64,000 nt of DNA from an uncultured Corynebacterium sp. (GTDB taxonomy: Bacteria > Actinomycetota > Actinomycetes > Mycobacteriales > Mycobacteriaceae). Of this stretch, positions 19,438 to 28,763 are shown one piece after another. The notes below the pieces were generated by a model, which worked only from the letters and a program-made list of their open reading frames with translations, searched no databases and had not been told where the DNA came from. Position 1 is the first letter of the stretch. Every line of letters starts with the position of its first letter. The stretch lies in NCBI GenBank assembly GCA_943908385.1, contig CALTTF010000002.1:1-64000 (forward strand). Direction: 5' to 3'. Both the position numbers and the translations under genes were made by a program.

Positions 19438-21897
19438 TTAGTCGGCCCGCCGCGAATCTCTATCTCGTCGGCGTTTCCCGAACTGCGCGAGAACAGCGAG
19501 CACGAACAGGCCCGCCAGCAACGAGATGAGCACCCAATTGCTTATCGACGCCCCCGCCGTCTGCACCCCGATCTCCACCGGCTGCGAAATCGCCTGGTTC
19601 TGCGGGGTGGCCAGGAACAGCTGCAGGTCGGTGCGTTCCGAGTCCGACGGCAGGTCCGCCGTCATCTGCAGCGTGAGCGAGCCCCGCGCCGGGATGCGGA
19701 ATTCGGTCGGAGTGTGCAGCTTCGCGCCGTCCGGCCCGTGGTAGAGGATCGTCGCGTCCACTGGAAGCGGGAGACCGTTCTGCGCCACGATGAACAGCGG
19801 CGACGACGCGGATGTGCGCGTGTACACATTTCCCGGCGGGATGAGCGCGATCGACGACCGCAGCGCCGCCAGCGTGTCCCGGCCGCTGTTGAGTCGCTCG
19901 CGCGTGCGCTTCTCCGCCTCCGTGTAGCCGGCGTACGCCCGCCGGCCGTTCACCGTCAGCGCCGTGAGCAGATCCGTGCGCAGCGGCAGCGTGTACCCGT
20001 ACCGCGTCAGAGCGATCGCCTCGTCGTTGGCCAACAGCGCCGTCAGGTCGTTGATGAAGCGCGCTTGCTGCCCGGAATTGAGCACCTCGGTGTCCGTGAG
20101 TTCGCCCGGGTCGCTTTCAGGGACGCCCAGCTTATCGACGTCCCCCTGCCCCACGTCCCCCTGCTTTTCCGCATAATCCTCCAGGGACATGGGTGCCGCA
20201 GTCTTCTCCCCGAACAGCGCCTCCACCGTCGACATCACTGCCGCGGCCGTGGAGGCCTCCCACGTCGCGGGCGGGTTCACCAGGGTGGGGTTCTGCTCTC
20301 CGGCGCTTCCCGCCGCAGTGCGCACCGCCGTCGTCGCCGTCAGGTCGCGCGCTGCCACCGAGTCGAGCGTGAAGTCGTAGCGCAGGAGTTCGTCGGAGTA
20401 ACCCGGCGTCTCCGGCAACGGACCCGTCGCCGCCAATGTCGCCGCCAGCCCGTTATCGAAGGTCACCGCCGTGATGCCCGGGGTGAGGTCGGCGAACCGC
20501 TGGTTGGGATCCGTCGTAGCGACCGTGTTGTCCGCCACCAGCACCCGCACGTCCTCCTGCGGCGCCGGTGCTGCTACGTCAGCGGTATTCGGTAGCGCCG
20601 GGTTGTCCAGGTTGGAGCGCTGCTCCCCCTCGACGCGGCCGCCGGGGGCCTCCGCGTCCTTGGACTGCGCCTTCTGCTCGAGCTCCCATTGGGTGTGCAT
20701 GCCCGTGGTGGGCAGATCGGATGTGCTGAGGTCCGCCCAGCCCATGCCCGGCGCGGATTCCGGGGTGATGTATCCCGCGCCGGGCACCACCACGTTGCGC
20801 ACCACCGGCGTGTCGAGGATCCGCTCGGCGGTGAAGGGACCGCGCTCCAGCGCCTCGCGCATGAGCCATGTGTCGCCGGTGCGCGCCACTGCGTTCAGGT
20901 CCGCATTCGCCCAGGGCAGCGCGACAGCGCAATTGTCCTTCGCGGCGCCGCGAAGCTTCTCGAGCCATGCCGCTGCGTCCTCGGTTCCCGTGCCCTCCTC
21001 GGCGCCTTCGCCCGAGTCGTCGCCGCCCCACGAATCGCGCAGGCGTTTCCGGTTCAGCCCCGGCGAGGGCCTGTCGTTGTCCACGGTGTAGCCCTGCGTC
21101 ATCCGCTCGACGGCGTCGAGCAGCGCCGGGTCGACTGCCAGGCACGTCGAATCGCGCACGCCGCCGTCCTCCGTCGCTTCCGCGTACGTGTCCACCAGCT
21201 CGTCGAGGCGCCCGCCCGGCGCGAGCTGCCCGGCCAGGTCCTCCGACTTCAGGATCAGCGGCGGACGGTTCGGCGCCTCCCCCGTCTCCCCCGGCACGAT
21301 GTCCACCGGAGCGGAGATCGGGAACAGCACGCTCATCCCGGCTGGGTTTGTTGCTTCTGCTTCATTCCCCGACTCAGGCGCCTCCCCCATGACCGCCATG
21401 TGCCAGCGTTCCGTGTCCAGCGCCGCGCCGTCTTGCCCCAGGACAAGCATCATGGGGAAGCTGCTGGTGAACGGTTGCTTCTGCGTGGGGATCGTGACCT
21501 TGACCTCGGTCTCCTCCCCCTTCGCCAGCTCCGGGACGTCCACCTCGTCGCCCGCCGAGTGGTACTCGGACACCGACGCCACACTCGCCGCCCGGGCATC
21601 CGCCACCGATCCCGACGCCGGTCCGCGCAGCGGCGCGATGGTGAGGCCGGCGATATCCGCGTCAGATTCATTCCTGACACGCACAGTGACGGACAGGGGG
21701 TTGCCGGAAGGGACGGTGGCCGGTGCGTCGATAAGCGAAAGCGTGATTCCCTGCTGCCCGTCGTCGGGGCGGATCTGCGCGTTGATCCACTCGTGCGCGA
21801 CGGCGGGATCGTTCGGGTCGACGGGGACGGGCTGGGCCGCGCATGAGAGCACCGCCGCGGCGAGCACCGCGGCTGCCCGATGCGTGCGCCGGCCCAT
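19438..21897 (-). CDS. DUF6049 family exported membrane-anchored protein
   Basis: 819 residues from the ATG at 21897, which overlaps the Nudix stop by one base (TGATG). The N-terminus is a signal sequence (RRTHRAAAVLAAAVLSCAAQ) with a possible weak lipobox at VLSC. One C-terminal membrane helix (WVLISLLAGLFVLAVLAQF) and a basic tail follow. It matches the position and shape of Rv3909, between the MutT4-like gene and murJ. Function is unknown; a role in envelope assembly with MurJ is inference from conserved neighbourhood. It carries three copies of the 11-base word (19540, 20130, 21726), one of which forces a rare ATA codon. Confidence 0.88.
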   Translation of the reverse strand: MGRRTHRAAAVLAAAVLSCAAQPVPVDPNDPAVAHEWINAQIRPDDGQQGITLSLIDAPATVPSGNPLSVTVRVRNESDADIAGLTIAPLRGPASGSVADARAASVASVSEYHSAGDEVDVPELAKGEETEVKVTIPTQKQPFTSSFPMMLVLGQDGAALDTERWHMAVMGEAPESGNEAEATNPAGMSVLFPISAPVDIVPGETGEAPNRPPLILKSEDLAGQLAPGGRLDELVDTYAEATEDGGVRDSTCLAVDPALLDAVERMTQGYTVDNDRPSPGLNRKRLRDSWGGDDSGEGAEEGTGTEDAAAWLEKLRGAAKDNCAVALPWANADLNAVARTGDTWLMREALERGPFTAERILDTPVVRNVVVPGAGYITPESAPGMGWADLSTSDLPTTGMHTQWELEQKAQSKDAEAPGGRVEGEQRSNLDNPALPNTADVAAPAPQEDVRVLVADNTVATTDPNQRFADLTPGITAVTFDNGLAATLAATGPLPETPGYSDELLRYDFTLDSVAARDLTATTAVRTAAGSAGEQNPTLVNPPATWEASTAAAVMSTVEALFGEKTAAPMSLEDYAEKQGDVGQGDVDKLGVPESDPGELTDTEVLNSGQQARFINDLTALLANDEAIALTRYGYTLPLRTDLLTALTVNGRRAYAGYTEAEKRTRERLNSGRDTLAALRSSIALIPPGNVYTRTSASSPLFIVAQNGLPLPVDATILYHGPDGAKLHTPTEFRIPARGSLTLQMTADLPSDSERTDLQLFLATPQNQAISQPVEIGVQTAGASISNWVLISLLAGLFVLAVLAQFGKRRRDRDSRRAD

Positions 21898-22745
21898 CAC
21901 CGCGGGGTGGTCCTTCCCGCTTCCTTCTCCGCGCGTGCGAGCTCCGGCATCTTGTCGAAGGCGATGCGCGCCAGCTTGCGCTCGTCCGCGTACGCCAAAT
22001 GTTCGATCAGCTCGCTGACCGGAACCCACGCCACCTCGGTGACCTCCGGGTCCTCGTCGTTGAGCACCCCGTCGATATAGCGCAGCAGGTTGTGGTGGAC
22101 CGTCTTGTGGATGCGCACCCCGTCGGAGACGAACCAGTAATCGATCACGCCCAGCTCGGCGAACGGCTCCCCGAAGATGCCTGTTTCCTCCCACACCTCG
22201 CGGCGCGCGGTGTCCCACTGGTGCTCGTTCGGCTCGACGTGGCCCTTCGGCATGGACCACAGCAAACGCCCGCGCCTGTCTAGACGGCCGATGAGCGCGA
22301 CGTAGATCTGCGACATGTCCACGGAACCGTCGTGCGCGACAGCCTCCGCCATGCCCGAAACGACGAGGCCGCCTGCGCTCGTCTCGTCGCGGGTCTCCAT
22401 ATTCTGCGACGCGTACTGCGCATTCCTGTTGGACGGCTTGCGGTACCTGCTTCCTCGGTTATTCCGCTGATTCCCGCGGTTGCCGCGCTGGTTTCCCCTG
22501 TTACCCCGCTGATTCCCGCGTTGGTTATTGCGCTGGTTGTTGCTGCCTCCGCGGCGGCGACGGCGGTTGTTTTTCTGGCCCTGTTTATTCCCCTGTTTTG
22601 CCTGGGCCTTGTTTTCCTTATTGTTTTCCTTATTCTCCTGGCTTTCCCGATTCCCCTGGTTTCCCTGGCTGCCCTGGGCGTGGCTCGACGCGCGTCGGCG
22701 GCGTTTGCGCCTGCGCGTGTTGTTCTGCGGGGTTTCGTGAGCCAT
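21897..22745 (-). CDS. Nudix hydrolase, MutT4-like, with disordered basic N-terminal arm
   Basis: 282 residues from the ATG at 22745. Residues 1-120 are low complexity: Arg clusters ([20 protein letters not shown]) separated by Asn/Gln/Gly/Arg repeats such as [14 protein letters not shown]. The Nudix domain follows, with the box [23 protein letters not shown] and the entry [11 protein letters not shown]. Rv3908 (MutT4) also has an Arg-rich arm, but here it is longer and Asn-rich. The substrate is probably a nucleotide; this is inferred. It is the first gene of the Nudix-DUF6049-murJ set, divergent from pcnA. Confidence 0.9.
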   Translation of the reverse strand: MAHETPQNNTRRRKRRRRASSHAQGSQGNQGNRESQENKENNKENKAQAKQGNKQGQKNNRRRRRGGSNNQRNNQRGNQRGNRGNQRGNRGNQRNNRGSRYRKPSNRNAQYASQNMETRDETSAGGLVVSGMAEAVAHDGSVDMSQIYVALIGRLDRRGRLLWSMPKGHVEPNEHQWDTARREVWEETGIFGEPFAELGVIDYWFVSDGVRIHKTVHHNLLRYIDGVLNDEDPEVTEVAWVPVSELIEHLAYADERKLARIAFDKMPELARAEKEAGRTTPR

Positions 22746-22827
22746 CTCTTGAATGGTATCGGTCCGCGGTGACCATGTGGTACTTGAGTTGAGCTTATGG
22801 CTGCTTCGGGTGGCTTGCGTGGGGCTG

Positions 22828-22833
22828 TAAGGT
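22828..22833 (+). promoter_or_regulatory. -10 element of pcnA (leaderless)
   Basis: TAAGGT seven bases before the GTG start, consistent with a transcript that begins at the start codon. Confidence 0.45.
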
Positions 22834-22840
22834 TGGGCGG

Positions 22841-24358
22841 GTGACCACCCAGAACAGCAGCGCGACCCCGTCCACCGACCCGGCGGAGCTGTTCGACCTG
22901 CCGGAGAAGGGCGATCCGACAGCATTCATCGCCTTGCTTGCGCGGGCGGAAAGCGCCGTGGGAGAGCTCGCCGACCTGCTTGGACCGCTCGCCGCCGCGT
23001 TCGCGGCTGAGGGCGAGTCGCTGTTTCTCGTCGGCGGTCCGGTGCGCGACGCGATGCTGGGGCGCCTCGGCCACGACCTCGACTTCACCACCTCGGCCCG
23101 CCCGGAGACGATCAAGGCGATCCTGACCGAGTGGGGCGAGGCCGTGTGGGACACCGGAATCGAATTCGGCACTGTATCCACTGTGAAGGACGGCCAGCAG
23201 GTGGAGGTGACCACGTTCCGCGCCGATCTCTATGACGGCGTCACCCGTAACCCCGAGGTCACCTTCGGCGACACCATCGAGGGCGATCTCGTCCGCCGCG
23301 ATTTCCGTGCGAACGCGATGGCGATCGAACTCCTGCCCGCCGACGACGGCACGTTGTCGCTCGACTTCCACGATCCCGTTGACGGGCTCAAGGATCTGCT
23401 GAACCGAACCCTGGACACCCCGCAGGCGCCCGAGGTGAGCTTCCGCGACGACCCGCTGCGCATGCTGCGCGCCGCCCGGTTCGTCTCCCAGCTCGGCTTC
23501 ACCGTCAGCCCGCGCGTCAAGTTGGCGATGACGGAGATGGCCTCCGAGATCAACCGCATCACCGTCGAGCGCGTCCAGTCTGAGCTGGACAAACTCATGC
23601 TCGGCATCCAGCCGTGGGAGGGCATCGACCTGCTCGTCGAAACCGGCTTGGCCGGGCACATTCTGCCTGAAATTCCCGCGCTCCAGCTCGAACGCGACGA
23701 GCACATGCAGCACAAGGACGTCTACGCGCACTCGCTCACCGTGCTGCGCCAGGCCACGGAGCTCGAGGATGAGGGCCCGGATCTGAAGTTGCGGTGGGCG
23801 GCGCTCATGCACGACATCGGCAAGCCGGACACGCGCGAGCTCAAGCCCGGCGGCGGCGTTTCCTTCCACCATCACGAGGTCGTGGGCGCGAAGCTCACCC
23901 GCAAGCGCATGCGCAAGCTGAAGTACCCGAAGCACGTCATCGAGGACGTCGGCCAGCTCGTCTACCTGCACATGCGCTTCCACGGTTTCGGCGAGGGCCA
24001 GTGGACGGATTCCGCCGTGCGCCGCTACGTCACAGACGCCGGCGATCTCCTCCCGCGCCTGCACAAGCTCGTGCGCGCCGACTGCACCACGCGCAATCCG
24101 AAGAAGGCCGCCCGCTTGCGCCGCACCTACGATGAGCTGGAGGAACGCATCGCGGAGATCTCCGCCAAGGAGGACCTCGCCCGCGTGCGCCCGGACCTCG
24201 ACGGCAACGAGATCATGCGGATTCTCGACCTCAAACCGGGCCCCGAGGTCGGCAAAGCCTGGAAGTATATGAAGGACTTGCGCCTCGAGCGCGGCGAGCT
24301 CGACCACGACGAGGCCGTCGCGGAGCTCAAGGCTTGGTGGGAGAAGGAAAATGGCTGA
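22841..24358 (+). CDS. pcnA: CCA tRNA nucleotidyltransferase
   Basis: 505 residues with a GTG start. The nucleotidyltransferase motif is [24 protein letters not shown], with the DxD pair in DLDF. The HD domain is [15 protein letters not shown] (about residue 325), followed by FHHHEVVGA. It adds or repairs the CCA end of tRNAs. The name follows mycobacterial usage; poly(A) polymerase activity is a less likely alternative for this actinobacterial type. It overlaps yqgE by eight bases. Confidence 0.92.
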   Translation: MTTQNSSATPSTDPAELFDLPEKGDPTAFIALLARAESAVGELADLLGPLAAAFAAEGESLFLVGGPVRDAMLGRLGHDLDFTTSARPETIKAILTEWGEAVWDTGIEFGTVSTVKDGQQVEVTTFRADLYDGVTRNPEVTFGDTIEGDLVRRDFRANAMAIELLPADDGTLSLDFHDPVDGLKDLLNRTLDTPQAPEVSFRDDPLRMLRAARFVSQLGFTVSPRVKLAMTEMASEINRITVERVQSELDKLMLGIQPWEGIDLLVETGLAGHILPEIPALQLERDEHMQHKDVYAHSLTVLRQATELEDEGPDLKLRWAALMHDIGKPDTRELKPGGGVSFHHHEVVGAKLTRKRMRKLKYPKHVIEDVGQLVYLHMRFHGFGEGQWTDSAVRRYVTDAGDLLPRLHKLVRADCTTRNPKKAARLRRTYDELEERIAEISAKEDLARVRPDLDGNEIMRILDLKPGPEVGKAWKYMKDLRLERGELDHDEAVAELKAWWEKENG

Positions 24359-24959
24359 GTTCTTTTACGCGGACCGCTTGTTCACCGCGCTCGAACGCGA
24401 AACGCCAGCGCCCGGAATGCTGCTGGTCGCCGCCCCAGGCATGCTCGCGGACGACTTCGCGCGCACCGTCATTTTGCTTATCGACGTCTCCCCCGAAGCC
24501 ACCTTCGGCGTCGTCCTCAACCGCCGCTCCGAGCTGGCCGTCCACTCCGTTTTGCCCGAATGGCTGCCGCAGGTGGCAAAGCCTCAGGCCCTCTACGTCG
24601 GCGGTCCCCTGCGCCCGCAGGCCGCTATTGCCGTCGGCATGACGTCTTCCGGCACCGTCATTGAGGACCACCCCGAGCTCACCCGCCTGGCCAACCGCCT
24701 CGTCCACGTGAACCTGCAGGCCGAACCCGAATCCGTCGAGGGTCTTCTCGAGGGAATCCGCGTCTTCTCCGGGTACGCCGAGTGGTCCCCGGGCCAGCTC
24801 GACGAGGAGATCGAGCGCGGCGACTGGTACGTCGCCCCCGCCCTGCCCACCGACGTCATCGCCCCCGCGGCCGCCGACCTGTACAGCGACGTTCTGCGCC
24901 GCCAGCCGATGCCCCTGCCCCTCTTCTCGACCTTTCCCGCCGACCTCGAGGACAACTAG
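24351..24959 (+). CDS. YqgE/AlgH family protein (UPF0301)
   Basis: 202 residues. The family start GMLLVAAPGMLADDFARTVILLID is present, as is FGVVLNRRSELAV and the YVGGPL segment. The biochemical role of the family is not established. It overlaps the pcnA end, so it is probably co-transcribed. The 11-base word at 24476 encodes Leu-Ile-Asp-Val. Confidence 0.9.
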   Translation: MAEFFYADRLFTALERETPAPGMLLVAAPGMLADDFARTVILLIDVSPEATFGVVLNRRSELAVHSVLPEWLPQVAKPQALYVGGPLRPQAAIAVGMTSSGTVIEDHPELTRLANRLVHVNLQAEPESVEGLLEGIRVFSGYAEWSPGQLDEEIERGDWYVAPALPTDVIAPAAADLYSDVLRRQPMPLPLFSTFPADLEDN

Positions 24960-24962
24960 CCT
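24957..24962 (+). promoter_or_regulatory. Possible -10 element of the azlC-like gene (leaderless)
   Basis: TAGCCT, six bases before the ATG. Its TAG is also the yqgE stop codon, so the match could be coincidental. Confidence 0.35.
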
Positions 24963-24968
24963 CCGTCC

Positions 24969-25700
24969 ATGACCCACGAGACCCGCCACGAAATCCGCGC
25001 CGCCCTCAAAGACTTGTGGGTCGTCGGCCTTGGGCTCATCCCCCTCGGCCTCGCATTCGGTCTGGTCATGACCCAAGCCGGTTTCGCGTGGTGGTGGACG
25101 CCCATTTTCTCCGTCGTCATCTATGCGGGGTCCATGGAATTCCTCGCCGTCCAGCTCGTCTCCGCCGGCGTCGGCCCACTGTCCGCCGCAGTCACCGGGT
25201 TCATGGTGAATTTCCGCCACATTTTCTACGGCCTCACCTTCCCCCGCCACCGCATTTCGTCGCGTCTCGGCCGCGCGTACTCCACATACGCGCTTACCGA
25301 CGAAACCTACGCCGTCATCTCCTCTCTTCCCCCCTCCACCCGCTCGACCCTCTCCGGCACCCGCATCCTCACCGTCGAGATCGTCTGCCAGCTTCTCTGG
25401 GTCATCCCCGGCATTCTCGGCGCCCTGCTCGGCGTGGTGATTCCGCCGGAGGTCAAAGGCATGGACTTCGCCCTGACCGCCCTCTTCGTCGTGCTGGCCT
25501 ACGAGTCCTTCACTTCCAACCGCGACTTCTCCCTGCCCCTGACCGCCACCGCGATCGCCATTCTGTTCGCCGTGGTTGCTCCCAGCTGGCTCCTCATGGT
25601 CGCCCTGACCGCCTACTTCCTCGTCCTTCTGCTCCGCTACGCGCTGCCCAATGTCGACCGCGCCCTTGAGCTCCGGCTCGGCCGCGAAGGAGACCAGTAA
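24969..25700 (+). CDS. brnF: Branched-chain amino acid exporter large subunit, AzlC/BrnF
   Basis: 243 residues with about seven or eight membrane segments. The AzlC family segments are LGLIPLGLAFGLVMTQAG and IYAGSMEFLAVQL, then GFMVNFRHIFYGLTF. In Corynebacterium glutamicum BrnFE exports isoleucine, leucine, valine and methionine. The small subunit follows immediately. An Lrp-type regulator, divergent from brnFE in C. glutamicum, is not present here. Confidence 0.85.
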   Translation: MTHETRHEIRAALKDLWVVGLGLIPLGLAFGLVMTQAGFAWWWTPIFSVVIYAGSMEFLAVQLVSAGVGPLSAAVTGFMVNFRHIFYGLTFPRHRISSRLGRAYSTYALTDETYAVISSLPPSTRSTLSGTRILTVEIVCQLLWVIPGILGALLGVVIPPEVKGMDFALTALFVVLAYESFTSNRDFSLPLTATAIAILFAVVAPSWLLMVALTAYFLVLLLRYALPNVDRALELRLGREGDQ

Positions 25701-25702
25701 TT

Positions 25703-26050
25703 ATGGGCCTTCCCGAAGGCGTCACCCTTGCCATGGTCGCCGCCGTCCTCATTCCCGTCGGCATCGTCACCGTTCTCCTGCGCGCCCTCCCCTTCTCCTT
25801 CCTGCGCCTGCTCAAGGACAGTCCCGTCGTCCAGTTCTTCGGCGCGACTATGCCCGTCGGCGTGATGACCGTCCTCGTTGTCTACACAATCGCCTCCATT
25901 TCCCGCGATCCTGACATTCCCCACGGCCTTGCCGCCGCCCTCATCGCAGCCGGAATCACCCTCGCCCTCCATGCCTGGAAGCGCCGCGCCGGCCTGTCCA
26001 TCCTCACCGGCACCGCCATCTACATGCTGCTCATCAATCTGGTGTTCTAA
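25703..26050 (+). CDS. brnE: Branched-chain amino acid exporter small subunit, AzlD/BrnE
   Basis: 115 residues with four membrane segments. The family core is VTVLLRALPFSFLRLLKDSP followed by ATMPVGVMTVLVVYTIA. It pairs with BrnF; the gap is two bases, so they form an operon. A weak hairpin, AGTTGT-AGTA-ACAACT at 26087-26102, lies downstream and may end the transcript. Confidence 0.85.
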   Translation: MGLPEGVTLAMVAAVLIPVGIVTVLLRALPFSFLRLLKDSPVVQFFGATMPVGVMTVLVVYTIASISRDPDIPHGLAAALIAAGITLALHAWKRRAGLSILTGTAIYMLLINLVF

Positions 26051-26232
26051 GGTCTCTCCTTCGTAACTTTCTCGTCAGTTTTCGTCAGTTGTAGTAACAA
26101 CTCGGTTTTGTTCTGCTATTAATCAAGTGACGCCAATTACATTGGTCGATCATTTTTCACTGGTTCACACCCCGATCATTCAAGTTTCAATCCACAACTG
26201 GACATCCCAGTCAACGAAGGAGCCCACACATC

Positions 26233-26619
26233 ATGAAGCGCCGTATTGTCGCCGCCGGCCTCGCAGCCGCCACCGCCCTGTCCCTGTCCGTTGCCCCCGC
26301 CCAGGCCGCTGAGAATCAAGCGTCGTCTGAAATCTCCGACACCGAGCTGAAGAGCTACCTGCTGCAACAGGCGGAGAAAGGAAATGTCACCGCTCTTCTG
26401 AAGAGGATTTCGATCCGGGAGCACCAGGACCCGAACTCCGATTCCCCCGCGGCACAGGCTCTCTACAGCTCCCTCCGCAACGATGCCGCCAACAGCTACA
26501 CGGCCGGTAAGACCCTCAACATTCTGCTCGGCACCGGTGCCACTGCTTTGATCCTCGCCGGTCTCGGCGGGTTCGCTGTCCAGCAGGGTCTCGTCCAGCT
26601 GCCGAAGCTCCCGTTCTAA
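26233..26619 (+). CDS. Small exported protein, array member 1
   Basis: 128 residues, preceded by GAAGGAG. A classical signal peptide ends at APAQA (about residue 25). The mature part is charged and helical. The C-terminus is one hydrophobic segment (ILLGTGATALILAGLGGFAVQQG) followed by LVQLPKLPF. That tail is nearly identical in members 2 and 3. I do not recognise the family. Likely location is the cell envelope, held by the C-terminal helix. Members 1 and 2 are 64 bases apart and probably co-transcribed. Confidence 0.85.
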   Translation: MKRRIVAAGLAAATALSLSVAPAQAAENQASSEISDTELKSYLLQQAEKGNVTALLKRISIREHQDPNSDSPAAQALYSSLRNDAANSYTAGKTLNILLGTGATALILAGLGGFAVQQGLVQLPKLPF

Positions 26620-26683
26620 GAAAGCAGCCGAAATCCTCTTCGTCTTATCTCGATTCCCCTAACCCTCCAAAGGAGCCCTCATC

Positions 26684-27043
26684 ATGAAACGTCGTATGGT
26701 CGCTGCCGGCCTCGCAGCAGCCACCGCCCTGTCCCTGTCCGTTGCTCCGGCTCAAGCCGTAGAGACTTCGTCATACGAGATGATTTGGCGGGGTGCCACG
26801 AAGCGCGTCAAGGAAGCTGAAGCTGCTGGTGATCAAGCCAAAGCGGACCGTATCGAGCGGAACTACCAGAATTTCGAAAAGCTGGCGGATAGCTCGTTCG
26901 ACAACGATGCAAAGCACGACTATCCGTGGGGCACGACCTTCGATATTCTCTGGGGCACCGCGCTGGCTCTGACCATCGTCGGTGGCCTGGCTGGGTACGC
27001 CGTCCAGCAGGGCCTCGTTCAGCTGCCGAAGCTCCCGTTCTAG
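26684..27043 (+). CDS. Small exported protein, array member 2
   Basis: 119 residues with the same signal peptide as member 1 (MKRRMVAAGLAAATALSLSV) preceded by AAAGGAG. The mature domain is different and closest to member 3: it has KADRIERNYQNFEKL, which matches KADRIERDFENFESM in member 3. It ends with TFDILWGTALALTIVGGLAGYAVQQG and the LPKLPF tail. A strong terminator follows. Function unknown. Confidence 0.85.
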   Translation: MKRRMVAAGLAAATALSLSVAPAQAVETSSYEMIWRGATKRVKEAEAAGDQAKADRIERNYQNFEKLADSSFDNDAKHDYPWGTTFDILWGTALALTIVGGLAGYAVQQGLVQLPKLPF

Positions 27044-27054
27044 CTACGACTCTC

Positions 27055-27090
27055 AGCCCACCCGGTCAGCTCTGGCCGGGTGGGCTTTTC
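27055..27090 (+). terminator. Rho-independent terminator after array member 2
   Basis: AGCCCACCCGG (27055-27065) pairs perfectly with CCGGGTGGGCT (27076-27086) around a ten-base loop, followed by TTTCTT. An 11-base perfect stem. Confidence 0.9.
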
Positions 27091-27365
27091 TTAATTATCG
27101 ATGAAATCCAGGGAATTCCGTTTGGGCACTATTGACGACCTTCGATCCCGTAACGAACGCACTTCGAGCTAAAAGTATTCATCGCTCAGTGGTTGTTGTT
27201 CTGCTGATTTGCGGGTTCGAAATGCCCCCGTTTTCCACCCCCTAAAAAGAATCTGTTCTCCACAGTAACCATTGGTGTAACAGAACCATGGTCCCAAGCT
27301 ATTCTTAAAGTGAAGCCAAGTTAATTGGCTGACCGTTCACATTTGCTTCCCAGGAGGAGCCCATC
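27091..27365. other. Spacer before array member 3
   Basis: With the terminator this makes a 322-base gene-free stretch. It is AT-richer than the surroundings. TATTCT near 27299, about 65 bases before the start of member 3, is a possible -10. I see no gene or RNA in it. Confidence 0.45.
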
Positions 27366-27731
27366 ATGAAGCGTCGTTTCGTCGCTGCTGGCCTTGCAGC
27401 CGCTACTGCCCTTTCCCTCTCCGCCGCTCCGGCTCAGGCTCAATATCGTGAGACTTCGTCGCTTGAAAAGATTCGGGAAAGTTCTTCGGAGCGCTATACG
27501 AAAGCGGATAATGCTGGAAAAAACGCCAAGGCTGACCGCATCGAGAGGGATTTTGAGAACTTCGAGAGCATGCTGGCAAGCTCGTACCTGAACGACTCCA
27601 GAAACGAGTATCCGTATGGCACCACCTTCGATATTCTCTGGGGAACCGCGCTGGCTCTGACCATCGTCGGCGGCCTGGCTGGCTTCGCTGTCCAGCAGGG
27701 TCTCGTCCAGCTGCCGAAGCTCCCGTTCTAA
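27366..27731 (+). CDS. Small exported protein, array member 3
   Basis: 121 residues, preceded by AGGAGG. Signal peptide MKRRFVAAGLAAATALSLSA, cleaved near APAQA. The mature domain shares KADRIER and the C-terminal ILWGTALALTIVGGLAG helix with member 2. The tail LVQLPKLPF is the same. The start of the next member is 217 bases away. Function unknown. Confidence 0.85.
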   Translation: MKRRFVAAGLAAATALSLSAAPAQAQYRETSSLEKIRESSSERYTKADNAGKNAKADRIERDFENFESMLASSYLNDSRNEYPYGTTFDILWGTALALTIVGGLAGFAVQQGLVQLPKLPF

Positions 27732-27747
27732 AACGGTTGCTGACGTT

Positions 27748-27814
27748 CTAACGCGTTAGCGCACCAGTTTCCTAGCCCCGGCCACGCTCCTGCAAAGGGA
27801 TGCGGGTTGGGGCT
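27748..27814. repeat. Palindrome and weak hairpin after array member 3
   Basis: CTAACGCGTTAG (27748-27759) is a perfect 12-base palindrome. AGCCCC (27774-27779) and GGGGCT (27809-27814) could form a weak terminator followed by TTTGG. Neither is strong alone. Confidence 0.35.
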
Positions 27815-27833
27815 TTGGTGTGGGAGGGGTGGG

Positions 27834-27844
27834 CGTCGATAAGC
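27834..27844 (-). repeat. Intergenic copy of the 11-base word GCTTATCGACG
   Basis: The plus strand reads CGTCGATAAGC between array members 3 and 4. With the copy at 4733 it shows that the word is kept outside coding sequence. Confidence 0.8.
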
Positions 27845-27948
27845 GAATGCTTTTTGCTCTGCGGGTGAATTCTTTGTGAACGTCCTGCTGGCGCGGCGTG
27901 GAGGTCTTATGCTTGCGGTGCTGTAATTCTGCTGCCCAAGGAGTTTTG

Positions 27949-28521
27949 ATGAAGCGTCGCGTCGTCGCTGCTGCCCTGTCCGTCGCACTAGTTGCGGGTG
28001 CCGCTCCCGCGCATGCCGGCGTGGAACGACCCGTCGACGACCGTAGTTCGATCAAGCCGTTGTTCGAGCTCAGTTCCCCTGAGCACAGCTCCGAGCACTC
28101 CAGCATGGCGACGGATGAGGAGCTGCACGACAAGTGGGCTGAGGCCTCGCGGATGGGCTTCTTCTCCCCGATCATCGAATCGATTTACGGCCTGGACATT
28201 CCGGATGGCTTCGAAGAGCGCATGGACGCGGTGGACGATAATGTCGTGCAATACGAGAACAACGGCTCCGCGAATGCGGTGCTCGGTAGCTCCCTGAAGT
28301 GGGATGCGGCGCGCGGGCAGCAGCTGGGCACGGCGCTGAACTGGTGGATTGCCGCTGGTGTGCTGGCGGGTCTGCTCGGCGGCGTTGTCGCGGCTGACCA
28401 GGCTGGGCTGATTGCGCTCCCCACTGCTGCTGATGTCGCGCGCCTGCAGGGCGATGCGCAGGCGAATGTCGCGCGTGTGCAGGAGGATGTGCGCGCGCAG
28501 CTTGAGACGTACTTGCCGTAG
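27949..28521 (+). CDS. Small exported protein, array member 4 (longer, diverged)
   Basis: 190 residues from the ATG at 27949, preceded by AAGGAG. The signal peptide MKRRVVAAALSVALVAGAAPAHA resembles members 1-3. A hydrophobic helix (WWIAAGVLAGLLGGVVAA) lies near residue 130 and is followed by AGLIALP, echoing the QQGLVQLP of the others. It then extends by about 40 residues with a coiled-coil-like repeat (ARLQGDAQANVARVQEDVRAQLE). It is probably a diverged paralogue. Function unknown. Confidence 0.82.
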   Translation: MKRRVVAAALSVALVAGAAPAHAGVERPVDDRSSIKPLFELSSPEHSSEHSSMATDEELHDKWAEASRMGFFSPIIESIYGLDIPDGFEERMDAVDDNVVQYENNGSANAVLGSSLKWDAARGQQLGTALNWWIAAGVLAGLLGGVVAADQAGLIALPTAADVARLQGDAQANVARVQEDVRAQLETYLP

Positions 28522-28763
28522 TTTCGCGGCGCGGTGTTGCGCTGGGCTTGGCGACGTCGTGCCGTGCGGACTGGTGTTGTGCCGTGCGGGCTGAGGTCCG
28601 CGGTCGTTCGAATCGCAAAAGTTATCCACAGGTCTGAGCTGGGAATTCTTCAGTCTAACCGAACATAGGGGCGAATGAGAGAGTGGTGTCCAGCCCGATG
28701 GTTCAGCCCATGTGAAAGAGTGTTCTATACAACCAAACAGATCACTCACTGAAAGCCAGCACA

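Noticed and set aside
22440..22720. Repetitive DNA that could be taken for a CRISPR or tandem repeat
   Set aside because: It is in-frame low-complexity coding sequence (NQRGNRG type) of the Nudix gene; repeat units are short and there are no spacers.
22280..24307. 675-residue open frame on the minus strand opposite pcnA
   Set aside because: It is a shadow of the GC-rich pcnA gene; the protein has no recognisable domain and the plus-strand frame is clearly CCA nucleotidyltransferase.
28600..28625. GTTCGAATC resembling a tRNA T-loop
   Set aside because: The flanking bases do not pair as a T-stem and no acceptor or anticodon arm can be drawn.
28622..28630. Perfect DnaA box TTATCCACA upstream of the HNH gene
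   Set aside because: A single nine-base match is expected by chance about once in two windows of this size and it has no neighbours.
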